Notes: generated by a model not told the origin, from the letters alone. A stretch of DNA of 10,400 nt from an uncultured Clostridia bacterium (GCA_900550765.1 URTC01000033.1:1-10400); one strand, 5' to 3'. Shown: positions 1 to 6,282, counted from the stretch's first letter. Numbers and translations are program-made.

Positions 1-1468
1 CACTGCTTTCCGGCTCTTTATCATAGTATTTATAGGCGGCAGCCAGTACACGCAGTGCTTTATCGGCAAACTGTTTGTTTTTCTCAAGTATTTGTTTTTT
101 CAGGTCTTCTGTCAGAGGTGTTTCGGCGCCGTTCAGCAGTATTTTTGTGCAGCATTTTAAAAGTTCGTCAGGTGCACCTTTGGTGTATTGTATGATTTGA
201 TCTTTCTGCTGGTGAACAGTACTCATCATTTTGCGCATGGAGTCGAACGGGGCTTCATTAATACGCGGACAAGCTTTTTCCAGTTCTGTTTTATTTAGTC
301 CCAGAGAATACGCATAATTTACTAACGCACATTCCGTGGGTTCGCCGGTCGCGGAAAAATTTTCGTCCAGCGTAGCATCATTGCAAAGTGCCATGGCAGT
401 GGCAAGCAACGTTTCATTTTCACCGGTGTGATCGACTACGGTCATCTTATTTTGGGTAAGCGTACCGGTTTTATCGGAGCATATTACCTGAGCACAGCCT
501 AAGGTCTCCACGGCAGTGAGCTTGCGGATCACAGCATTCCGTTTAGACATATTGGTCACACCGATAGAGAGCACGATGGTTACAACTGCGGCGAGGCCTT
601 CGGGAATCGCTGCAACGGCAAGGCTTACGGCTATCATAAAGGTATCGATCAAATTTTCTGTACCGCTGCGCAAAAGATTGAGTAAAAAGACAAATACACA
701 GATTCCCAGAACGAGGTAGCTTAAAATTTTGCTTAGCTGTGAGAGTTTTTTCTGCAGCGGTGTCTGTCCGTCTTCAGCCTTGGCAAGTGCCTCAGCGCTC
801 CGGCCCATTTCAGAATCCATACCGATATCACATACCGCGGCAACACATCGGCCGTATACAACAGTGCTGCCCATGTATACCATATTTTTTCTGTCTCCCA
901 GGGGAACCTCTCCGCTTAGAGCTTTGGTGTGTTTATCTACCGGTACACTTTCGCCTGTTAAAGCAGACTCCTCTACTTTTAAGCTGGCTGCTGTAAGAAT
1001 ACGCGCATCTGCGGGAACAGCATCTCCGGCTTCTAAAATGATGATATCGCCCTTGACCACTTCTTCGCTTTTAATACTCATCTGCTTGCCGTCGCGGACG
1101 ACCTTGGAAGTAGCGGTGGTCATTTCCTGCAGAGCAGCGATGGCTTTTTCGGCCTTGCTTTCCTGAAAAACGCCTAATACAGCGTTGATCAGTACTACGG
1201 CAAGAATGATAATAACATCGGTAGGCGATTCATGGTTGTAGACTGCGGTAATACCTGAAACGATAGCTGCCGCGATCAGTATAAGGATCATCGGATCTAT
1301 CAGCTGGGCAAAAAAACGCTGCAGAAGCGTAACCTTTTTTCCCTCTTTTAGTTTGTTCGGTCCGTACTTTTCCTGCCGCAGACGAACTTCCTCCGCAGAG
1401 AGCCCGCCGTCCTGACTGGTTGCAAGCTCCTGCAACACCTGATCCTCTTCGAGCAAGTATTCTTTCAT
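1..1468 (-). CDS. P2-type cation ATPase (Ca2+/Mn2+ export class), N-terminal part
   Basis: Reading leftwards from ATG at 1468, an uninterrupted frame gives 489 residues and leaves the window without a stop. It is a P2 ATPase that would pump a divalent cation across the cytoplasmic membrane. Visible in order: N-terminal cytoplasmic segment, membrane helices near 54-75 and 84-102, actuator motif TGES 171-174, the helix-4 motif VAAIPEGL (P289, E290) typical of SERCA/PMCA-like pumps, phosphorylation motif DKTGT from D332, and nucleotide-binding KGAPD 430-434. Helices 5-10, with the remaining ion ligands, lie outside, so the sequence alone cannot settle the ion. A GGGAGAG ribosome site precedes the start. 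The Mn2+ riboswitch in its leader argues for Mn2+ or mixed Ca2+/Mn2+ export, like Lactococcus YoaB and streptococcal MgtA. Class is certain; substrate is inferred. Confidence 0.93.
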   Translation of the reverse strand, partial: MKEYLLEEDQVLQELATSQDGGLSAEEVRLRQEKYGPNKLKEGKKVTLLQRFFAQLIDPMILILIAAAIVSGITAVYNHESPTDVIIILAVVLINAVLGVFQESKAEKAIAALQEMTTATSKVVRDGKQMSIKSEEVVKGDIIILEAGDAVPADARILTAASLKVEESALTGESVPVDKHTKALSGEVPLGDRKNMVYMGSTVVYGRCVAAVCDIGMDSEMGRSAEALAKAEDGQTPLQKKLSQLSKILSYLVLGICVFVFLLNLLRSGTENLIDTFMIAVSLAVAAIPEGLAAVVTIVLSIGVTNMSKRNAVIRKLTAVETLGCAQVICSDKTGTLTQNKMTVVDHTGENETLLATAMALCNDATLDENFSATGEPTECALVNYAYSLGLNKTELEKACPRINEAPFDSMRKMMSTVHQQKDQIIQYTKGAPDELLKCCTKILLNGAETPLTEDLKKQILEKNKQFADKALRVLAAAYKYYDKEPESS

Positions 1469-1493
1469 TTTTTTCTCTCTCCCAACATTTTAT

Positions 1494-1536
1494 AAAATAA
1501 AAAAAGACTTATCCTGTTTGAAAGCGGATAAGTCTT
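1494..1536 (-). terminator. Riboswitch-controlled intrinsic terminator in the P2 ATPase leader
   Basis: On the minus strand an 11-bp perfect stem (1526-1536 with 1504-1514, loop 1515-1525) is followed directly by a U-rich run (1505 down to 1494). It sits between the promoter and the ATPase start, so it would stop transcription before the gene. The promoter-proximal half of the stem contains CTTAT (1532-1528), which is also the closing 3' strand of the upstream aptamer. The two structures therefore exclude each other, as expected for a transcriptional ON switch: bound metal stabilises the aptamer and prevents the terminator. Confidence 0.85.
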
Positions 1537-1622
1537 ATCATTTCAATAAAGCCAGCGGAATTTTCCGCGATATGTTGACTTTATCACGCATATGTATCGA
1601 TGCGTTGATTACTCCCTTATTA
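1526..1622 (-). promoter_or_regulatory. yybP-ykoY family Mn2+ riboswitch aptamer
   Basis: Read on the minus strand, the leader matches the yybP-ykoY plan. ATAAG followed by GGGAGTA (1620-1610) opens it; a hairpin ACGCAT/ATGCGT follows (1605-1600 with 1591-1586). The second leg pairs ATAAAG with CTTTAT (1584-1579 with 1551-1546), holds GTCAACAT after its 5' strand and carries a GCGG/CCGC hairpin (1568-1555) followed by TGGC. The end is GATAAGACTTAT (1539-1528), whose CTTAT closes P1 with the opening ATAAG. GGGAGTA, the GTC-AACAT segment and the terminal AAGACTTAT resemble the lactococcal yybP-ykoY RNA as I remember it. This family senses Mn2+ and controls Mn2+ exporters. Transcription should start near 1622, exactly where the aptamer begins. 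Recognised by eye, not by covariance model. Confidence 0.82.
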
Positions 1623-1628
1623 CTGCGT

Positions 1629-1657
1629 ATTATATCATTGAACGATTCAATTGTCAA
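1629..1657 (-). promoter_or_regulatory. Sigma-A promoter of the P2 ATPase with palindromic spacer
   Basis: On the minus strand, TTGACA (1657-1652) and TATAAT (1634-1629) are both perfect consensus hexamers separated by 17 bases. The predicted start near 1622 places the riboswitch at the 5' end of the transcript. Fifteen of the 17 spacer bases form a perfect inverted repeat, listed separately. Confidence 0.88.
1637..1651. promoter_or_regulatory. Candidate operator palindrome between -35 and -10
   Basis: ATTGAACGATTCAAT is a perfect 6-3-6 inverted repeat filling almost the whole spacer of the ATPase promoter. A repressor bound here would block RNA polymerase. It can also be read as a 7-1-7 repeat with one mismatch, the geometry of Fur/PerR-type boxes, but the bases are not a clear match to any of those consensus sites. 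No candidate regulator gene is adjacent. The divergent promoter at 1662-1690 lies only about ten bases away, so a bound protein might affect both genes. The role is inferred. Confidence 0.45.
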
Positions 1658-1661
1658 TATA

Positions 1662-1690
1662 TTGCCAGAAAAAATTTTTTATGTTATACT
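1662..1690 (+). promoter_or_regulatory. Promoter of the HAD phosphatase gene
   Basis: TTGCCA (1662-1667), a 17-base spacer and TATACT (1685-1690), with TG at 1682-1683 giving an extended -10. The predicted start is near 1697, leaving a leader of about 47 bases before the ATG at 1744. It diverges from the ATPase promoter, with only four bases between the two -35 boxes. Confidence 0.7.
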
Positions 1691-1743
1691 TTTTCTTTAG
1701 TATATGACATTTCTGTTTTATTTATGAAAAAGAAGGGGAATAG

Positions 1744-2397
1744 ATGACTTGTAAAGCCGCTGTGTTTGATTTGGATGGTACCCTTTTGGATACGCTGGAG
1801 GATTTATATTCCAGTGTAAACCGGGCACTTGCGCATTTTGCGCTGCCGGAGAGAACCAAAGAGGAGGTACAGGCTTTTGTGGGAAATGGGGTAGAAATGC
1901 TGATGGTACGCGCCGTACCATCGGGAAGAGAGAACCCCTTATTTGTGCCGTGCCTACAGTATTTTAAAGAAGATTATGCGATGCATAGCTTGGACCATAC
2001 GGCGCCCTATCCCGGCATTATATCGCTTTTAAACAAGTTAAACGCACGGGGAATTCAGTGTGCTGTCGTCTCTAATAAATTTGATGCGGCAGTAAAAGAA
2101 TTGGTGGAGCATTTTTTTTACGGTCTGGTCGTTTGTGCCAGAGGAGAACGTTTGGGAATTCGCCCCAAGCCTGCGCCGGATACCGTCCTTGCTGTATTAA
2201 AGGAGTTACGGATTCCTCCTCAAAAAGCTGTATATATTGGGGATTCGGATGTAGATGTTCTTACGGCACGGAATTGCGGTATGCCGTGTATTTCCGTATT
2301 ATGGGGATTCCGAAAAAAGGAGTTTCTGCAAAAGAGCGGCGCGGCTGTTTTTGCAGAAACCCCCGAAGCGCTGTTGGCAGATATTTTATCCTTTTAG
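1744..2397 (+). CDS. HAD-superfamily phosphatase, phosphoglycolate phosphatase-like
   Basis: A 217-residue cytosolic hydrolase of HAD subfamily IA, the usual length for Gph/PGP-type phosphatases. All four catalytic motifs are present: motif I DLDGT with nucleophile D9 and general acid D11, motif II at S110 (VVSNK), motif III K142 (KPAPDT), and motif IV GDSDVD 166-171 for Mg2+. The helical cap lies between motifs I and II (about 15-85). The likely reaction is Mg2+-dependent dephosphorylation of a small phosphate ester such as 2-phosphoglycolate, but HAD-IA substrates cannot be read from sequence, and pyrophosphatase or nucleotidase activity is possible. An AGAAGGGG ribosome site sits five bases before the ATG. 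It has its own promoter, and copA downstream starts from a separate promoter. No terminator was seen after its stop, so some read-through into copA is possible. Confidence 0.88.
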   Translation: MTCKAAVFDLDGTLLDTLEDLYSSVNRALAHFALPERTKEEVQAFVGNGVEMLMVRAVPSGRENPLFVPCLQYFKEDYAMHSLDHTAPYPGIISLLNKLNARGIQCAVVSNKFDAAVKELVEHFFYGLVVCARGERLGIRPKPAPDTVLAVLKELRIPPQKAVYIGDSDVDVLTARNCGMPCISVLWGFRKKEFLQKSGAAVFAETPEALLADILSF

Positions 2398-2459
2398 ATT
2401 TTATTGTTTTATGGTTCAAATGGTTTTTAAAGATTGATGCAGCAGGAATATTTTTTTGC

Positions 2460-2490
2460 TTGACATCACCCCCCAGGGGTGTAGTATAAT
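2460..2490 (+). promoter_or_regulatory. Copper operon promoter
   Basis: A perfect -35 TTGACA (2460-2465) and perfect -10 TATAAT (2485-2490) are 19 bases apart, longer than the optimal 17. A TAGTAT at 2482-2487 would give a 16-base spacer and is an alternative -10. The spacer holds the GC-rich operator described next. Predicted transcription start is near 2497, with a leader of about 76 bases before copA. Confidence 0.75.
2467..2481. promoter_or_regulatory. CsoR operator
   Basis: CACCCC-CCA-GGGGTG is a perfect 6-3-6 inverted repeat inside the copA promoter spacer. CsoR repressors are known to bind this kind of C-run/G-run palindrome at copper-efflux promoters. The match is supported by the csoR gene closing the same operon. 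Apo-CsoR would occlude the promoter, and Cu+ binding would release it, so the operon is probably copper-induced and autoregulated. Confidence 0.78.
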
Positions 2491-2506
2491 AGAGAAAAAT
2501 AGATCC

Positions 2507-2539
2507 GGCTTTGATCAGATAAAAAGCATAACCAAAGCC
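2507..2539 (+). other. Small hairpin in the copA leader
   Basis: GGCTTTG (2507-2513) and CAAAGCC (2533-2539) could pair as a 7-bp stem with a 19-base loop in the untranslated leader. No U-run follows, so it is not an intrinsic terminator. It may stabilise the 5' end of the mRNA or be chance. No known riboswitch was recognised here. Confidence 0.3.
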
Positions 2540-2572
2540 TGTATGTAAATAATCAAAACAGGAGGTTTTTTA

Positions 2573-5071
2573 ATGAAACAGCGTTTTAGTGTTACGGGAA
2601 TGACCTGCAGTGCCTGCAGTGCCCATGTACAAGACAGCGTATGCAAACTCAGCGGTGTGGAAAAAGCGGATGTTAATCTGCTGACTAATTCCATGACGGT
2701 GGAGTATGACGCACAAAAGGTTACCCAAAGTGATATTATACAGGCAGTGGAAAAAGCCGGTTACGGGGCTTATACTGAGGAAAAAAAGCGCGGGGCGGCC
2801 AAATCGGAAAATCCAGGCGGCGGGGAAGCCGCTGGTATAAAAAAGCAGCTGATACTTTCTTTCGTTTTTCTGGCATTGCTGATGTATATCAGTATGGGAC
2901 ATATGCTATCCCTTCCTCTGCCGGAAGTGCTGCACAGCAATATGATGTTGTTTTCTCTTGTGCAGTTTTTGCTGTTGCTTCCGGTGCTGTATTGTAACCG
3001 GAGTTATTACAGTAAGGGAATAAAAGCGCTGCTTGGTGGTGCACCGAATATGGATACGCTGATTGCTTTGGGTTCGGGAGCATCTTTGCTCTACAGCATA
3101 TATGCCATGCTGGCGATTGCCTTTTTTGCCGGAGAGGGGAACTTTGAGGCCGCGCGCACTTACGGTATGAATCTGTATTTTGAATCCGCGGGGATGATTT
3201 TAACGCTGATCAGTCTGGGCAAATTTTTAGAGGCACGGGCTAAAAATAGAACGTCTGACGCCTTAAAGAAATTGGTACAGTTAAGGCCGGAAACGGTAAA
3301 CGTTCTGCGGGATGGAAAAGAAGAGAGTATTCCGGTCAGTGAGGTACAAAAGGGAGATATCCTGATTGTGCGCAGCGGTGAGCGTTTAGCTGTTGACGGT
3401 GTTGTTGCCGAAGGCCGCGGTGTATTGGATGAGTCGGCTATTACCGGTGAAAGCATACCGGTAGAAAAAGCGGCGGGGGATCAAGTAATAAGCGCTTCAA
3501 TCAATACCTCCGGCGTAATGAAGATCATGGCACAAAAGGTAGGGGAGGAGACCACGCTTTCTCAGATCATTCGGCTGGTAGAGGAGGCGGCGGGTTCAAA
3601 GGCGCCTATTGCCCGGCTGGCGGATAAGATCAGCGGGATTTTTGTGCCGATTGTAATTTCTATTGCGCTTATTACTTTGGTTGTGTGGCTGGCAGTAGGA
3701 CAAACTTTTGCCTTTGCACTTTCTATGGCGATCGCAGTACTGGTGATCTCCTGTCCCTGCGCGTTGGGCTTGGCAACACCCACAGCTATTATGGTAGGAA
3801 CCGGTGTAGGCGCACAGAATCATATTCTGATTAAATCTGCTGAGGCATTGGAAACCGCGCATCTGGTGCATACCGTGGTAATGGATAAGACCGGTACAAT
3901 TACCGAAGGAAAACCTTCTGTAACGGATGTGATCTGTGCTGCTGGACAGGAGGAAGACTTTCTTTTGGAAGCCGCAGCAGTGGAAAATCTTTCGGAGCAT
4001 CCGCTTTCCCGTGCGGTAACTGCCTTTGCAGAAACGAAGGGGGGTTCTCTTCTGGCTGCGACGGATTTTCAAGCGGTTGCCGGCGGAGGTGTTACTGGAT
4101 GCGTAAATGAACATATTATCATTTGTGGAAATCAAAAGATTATGCAGCAATTCTCGGTGGATGTATCGGCGTTTGAGGAAAAGGCACAGGCGCTTTCACG
4201 GGAGGGAAAGACGGTCATCTTTGTTGCCCGTGATACCGTTTTACGTGGATTGATCGCCGTAGCGGATACGATAAAAAATGAAAGTATCCGCGCGATAAAA
4301 ATGTTTAAAGATATGGGAATCGATGTAATCATGCTTACCGGTGATAACGAACAGACTGCCCGGGCCATTCAGAAACAAGTGGGTATTGATACCGTTATTG
4401 CACAGGTGTTGCCGGAGGAAAAGGAAAAGCATATCCGCGCTCTGCAGGAAAAGGGGCAGAAAGTAGCGATGATTGGCGATGGCATCAATGATGCGCCGGC
4501 GTTGGCTCGGGCCGATGTGGGGATTGCTATCGGTGCGGGAACGGATATTGCAATGGATTCGGCGGACATTGTTCTGGTGCGGGGGGAACTGACCGATGCT
4601 GCTGCGGCAGTGCGCTTGAGCAAAGCGGTAATCCGGAATATTAAAGAAAATCTGTTCTGGGCATTTTTTTATAATGCAATTTGTATTCCTTTGGCGGCAG
4701 GTGTATTTTATCCGCTGCTGCATTGGACGTTGAATCCGATGATTGGTGCGGCGGCCATGAGTTTGAGTTCAGTATTTGTGGTTTCTAACGCACTTCGTCT
4801 TAAGCTGTTTAAGCCCGGCGAAAGCGTTGAAAAAAATAGAAAGCAAAAAAAGGAGAGTATGAAAATGAAAAAAACGATTTTGATTGACGGTATGATGTGT
4901 GCACATTGTCAAGGGCATGTATCAAAGGCGCTGAATGCTCTTGACGGTGTTTCTGCCGAGGTCTCATTAGAGGATAAGGCAGCTTATGTGACCCTTACCA
5001 AAGAGGTAAGCGACGAGGTATTAAGGCAGGCTGTTGCTGACGCCGGATATACTGTGACCGGTATCCGCTGA
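2573..5071 (+). CDS. copA: Cu+-exporting P1B-1 ATPase with C-terminal CopZ-like domain
   Basis: An 832-residue copper pump of the cytoplasmic membrane. In order: N-terminal HMA domain with GMTCSAC (C12, C15); helices near 91-108, 123-141, 161-185 and 201-220; actuator TGES 291-294; helix pair near 350-405 with transport-site CPC (C394, C396); DKTGT from D438; the P1B SEHP motif (H476, P477); hinge GDGIND 635-640; and last two helices with Y700-N701 and M729-SLSS. CPC plus YN plus MxxSS is the Cu+ signature. After the pump ends, near residue 747, a lysine-rich linker leads to a second HMA domain (765-832) with GMMCAHC (C776, C779), the size and fold expected of a free CopZ chaperone. The ribosome site is AGGAGG, and the gene is first in the CsoR-controlled operon. 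The fusion junction is odd: it has an internal ribosome site and two A7 runs. Confidence 0.96.
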   Translation: MKQRFSVTGMTCSACSAHVQDSVCKLSGVEKADVNLLTNSMTVEYDAQKVTQSDIIQAVEKAGYGAYTEEKKRGAAKSENPGGGEAAGIKKQLILSFVFLALLMYISMGHMLSLPLPEVLHSNMMLFSLVQFLLLLPVLYCNRSYYSKGIKALLGGAPNMDTLIALGSGASLLYSIYAMLAIAFFAGEGNFEAARTYGMNLYFESAGMILTLISLGKFLEARAKNRTSDALKKLVQLRPETVNVLRDGKEESIPVSEVQKGDILIVRSGERLAVDGVVAEGRGVLDESAITGESIPVEKAAGDQVISASINTSGVMKIMAQKVGEETTLSQIIRLVEEAAGSKAPIARLADKISGIFVPIVISIALITLVVWLAVGQTFAFALSMAIAVLVISCPCALGLATPTAIMVGTGVGAQNHILIKSAEALETAHLVHTVVMDKTGTITEGKPSVTDVICAAGQEEDFLLEAAAVENLSEHPLSRAVTAFAETKGGSLLAATDFQAVAGGGVTGCVNEHIIICGNQKIMQQFSVDVSAFEEKAQALSREGKTVIFVARDTVLRGLIAVADTIKNESIRAIKMFKDMGIDVIMLTGDNEQTARAIQKQVGIDTVIAQVLPEEKEKHIRALQEKGQKVAMIGDGINDAPALARADVGIAIGAGTDIAMDSADIVLVRGELTDAAAAVRLSKAVIRNIKENLFWAFFYNAICIPLAAGVFYPLLHWTLNPMIGAAAMSLSSVFVVSNALRLKLFKPGESVEKNRKQKKESMKMKKTILIDGMMCAHCQGHVSKALNALDGVSAEVSLEDKAAYVTLTKEVSDEVLRQAVADAGYTVTGIR
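4830..4852 (+). other. Two A7 runs with slippery heptamers in the CopA linker
   Basis: Runs of seven A at 4830-4836 and 4845-4851 lie in the linker between pump and CopZ-like domain. In frame they read A AAA AAT and A AAA AAG, the second identical to the classical dnaX slippery heptamer. A -1 shift at the first run meets TAG at once (4837-4839), which would release CopA without its C-terminal domain. A -1 shift at the second reaches TGA at 4885-4887. One extra A in the first run would likewise separate the two genes. No stimulatory hairpin was identified, so frameshifting is only a possibility. Confidence 0.35.
4865..5071 (+). CDS. copZ: Possible free CopZ-like copper chaperone from internal start in copA
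   Basis: Within copA and in the same frame, AGGAG at 4851-4855 lies nine bases before ATG 4865, an effective Shine-Dalgarno arrangement. The first in-frame ATG at 4859 is only three bases away and less likely. Initiation at 4865 would give a 68-residue protein beginning MKKTILIDGMMCAHC, the normal length and start of a bacterial CopZ, with Cu+-binding cysteines at positions 12 and 15. CopZ-type HMA proteins carry Cu+ to CopA and can pass it to copper sensors. The region therefore looks like a once-separate copZ gene still holding its own ribosome site. Whether it is translated independently is inferred; the fused reading is also intact. Confidence 0.42.
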   Translation: MKKTILIDGMMCAHCQGHVSKALNALDGVSAEVSLEDKAAYVTLTKEVSDEVLRQAVADAGYTVTGIR

Positions 5072-5337
5072 TGCAGGCGAATCAGGAAAAGGTTTCCCGG
5101 TTAATTAAAACAGCCCGCGGGCAGCTGGACGGCATTTTAAAGATGATTGAGGAAAATCGCTATTGTATTGATATTGCCAACCAGTTAATGGCGTCGGAAG
5201 CAATTTTAAAGCGGGCGAATAAAGAAATTCTTGCCGCGCATATGGCGCATTGTGTAAAAGCGGCGGTAACGGATGGGGATGCCGATGAAAAAATCAATGA
5301 GATCATTGCAGTAATTGATAGAGCGATTGACATGTGA
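5071..5337 (+). CDS. csoR: Copper-sensing transcriptional repressor
   Basis: An 88-residue all-helical protein of the CsoR/RcnR family (DUF156), of normal length. The metal fingerprint C32, H57 and C61 has the 25- and 4-residue spacing of the C-H-C site of Cu+-binding CsoR; this argues against the Ni/Co sensor RcnR, the formaldehyde sensor FrmR and the persulfide sensor CstR. An N-terminal RLIKTARGQLDG segment (10-21) is the conserved helix-1 signature. The ATG at 5071 overlaps the copA stop by one base (TGATG) with no convincing ribosome site, so it is probably translated by coupling to copA or its CopZ end. It should bind the operator at 2467-2481, repressing its own operon until Cu+ binds. 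Transcription ends at the hairpin at 5352-5383. Confidence 0.94.
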   Translation: MQANQEKVSRLIKTARGQLDGILKMIEENRYCIDIANQLMASEAILKRANKEILAAHMAHCVKAAVTDGDADEKINEIIAVIDRAIDM

Positions 5338-5351
5338 TTCCTCAGAAAAAT

Positions 5352-5383
5352 AAAAAATCTTCTCGGGCAAGAGAAGATTTTTT
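5352..5383. terminator. Bidirectional intrinsic terminator
   Basis: A perfect stem of up to 13 bp (5352-5364 with 5371-5383, loop GGGCAA) has a T-run on the plus side and an A-run on the other side, so it can terminate both strands. It lies 15 bases after the csoR stop and about 115 bases beyond the stop of the convergent hydrolase gene, separating the copper operon from the minus-strand operon. Confidence 0.88.
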
Positions 5384-5499
5384 TCGTTTGGTAAAAGGAT
5401 TTATCCATTTTTTCAGAGTATAAGCCTAATTTAATTTGCGTGTTTTATAGATAAAATCTGCATCTATTAATCGAGCTTTTTATTAGGAAGAAAAGGCTT

Positions 5500-6282
5500 C
5501 TAAATTTTGATATCCGCATAGATAGGGCAGTGGTCGGAGGCGTCCAGCGCTTCCTGGTCCTGTATGGTGATAAAGCGTTTGCATACGGCATTTTGCAAGA
5601 AAATATGGTCAATGGAATCCTCCGCCGTGCGTGTAGGATGAAAGAGAGAACCGCTGTGATAGATCTGCTTTTTTTCATCAAATTCAGGATAGACGTGGTG
5701 TGAGCAGATTTTTTGCGCAGCAGTGTCGGAGGCCAGCGTAAAGCCGTAGGATAACAGCATTTGCAGGGGCTGCGTATATTCTTCACAGTTAAAATCTCCG
5801 GTAAGAATGATGGGCGCTTGCCGGTACGGCAATTTTTGAATAAAAGCGAATAGCTGGGAAGAGTTTTGTTCGCGTGCCTGCTCTCCCTGCCTGGTATGCT
5901 CCCAGAAGTAATGCAGGTTGATGTGGATAAAACGGATATTTTCCCAAGAAAAAAGACCCCAGGTAACACTTTTGGAGTTCCAGTCGTTGGGGCCGTCAAA
6001 TAAAAACCAGCCGCCGTCCTCTGCGCGCAGGCGGCGGTGGTATAGGATCGGGGTAAAGTTATTTGCCTCCTTCGGGGAAGGATCCCATTCAAAATATTCA
6101 GGCCCGCACAGTGAAATAATATTGTTTTCTTCCTGGCGGGATTTCGGCGAACATTCCTGCAGGCCGATGGTCCAGGGCGCATATTTTTTAAAAACACCGG
6201 CCAAAAGGTCGTCTCGGTTGGCAATCGGACGGTTGCCGGGGCAGTTGCCCCAAATGTTGCTGCTCATGATGCGGATGGTCAT
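5500..6282 (-). CDS. Endonuclease/exonuclease/phosphatase (EEP) family hydrolase
   Basis: A 260-residue protein with the full Mg2+-dependent EEP (DNase I-like) active-site set: SNIWG with N9, LQE with metal ligand E43, H124 in NLHYFW, GDFN with D163 and N165, IDH at D225-H226, and the terminal SDH with D250 and H251. There is no signal peptide or membrane helix, so it is probably cytosolic. The family cleaves phosphodiesters or phosphomonoesters in DNA, RNA, sugar phosphates or lipids. The conserved residues fix the chemistry but not the substrate. It is shorter than, and not clearly like, exonuclease III. A GAGGT ribosome site stands six bases before the start. Only 49 bases, without a visible terminator, separate it from thiI, so it is probably the last gene of that operon. 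A link to tRNA thiolation is not implied. Confidence 0.88.
   Translation of the reverse strand: MTIRIMSSNIWGNCPGNRPIANRDDLLAGVFKKYAPWTIGLQECSPKSRQEENNIISLCGPEYFEWDPSPKEANNFTPILYHRRLRAEDGGWFLFDGPNDWNSKSVTWGLFSWENIRFIHINLHYFWEHTRQGEQAREQNSSQLFAFIQKLPYRQAPIILTGDFNCEEYTQPLQMLLSYGFTLASDTAAQKICSHHVYPEFDEKKQIYHSGSLFHPTRTAEDSIDHIFLQNAVCKRFITIQDQEALDASDHCPIYADIKI

Noticed and set aside
516..1166. Plus-strand open frames of 67-145 codons near the left edge
   Set aside because: They are antisense to the P2 ATPase, whose minus-strand frame is open and conserved throughout and simply runs off the window.
2460..2490. MerR/CueR-type activator promoter for copA
   Set aside because: The 19-base spacer is suggestive, but no MerR-family gene is present and the palindrome is of CsoR type with csoR in the operon; kept only as an alternative in the findings.
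2507..2539. copA leader hairpin as an attenuator
   Set aside because: The stem has no following U-run and no competing structure was found, so it is kept only as a weak hairpin.
3596..4150. Long antisense open frame inside copA (184 codons), with several others nearby
   Set aside because: Antisense to a fully conserved P-type ATPase, with no family resemblance or ribosome site; explained by the codon bias of copA.
5447..5467. ATAGAT/ATCTAT inverted repeat between the convergent genes as a second terminator
   Set aside because: A 6-bp AT-rich stem without a T-run on either strand; the strong bidirectional hairpin at 5352-5383 suffices.
5445..6224. A 259-codon open frame on the minus strand overlapping the EEP gene in another frame
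   Set aside because: It lacks recognisable motifs, is rich in Arg, Pro, Ser and Thr like a frame shadow, and overlaps a gene with a complete catalytic motif set and a good ribosome site.
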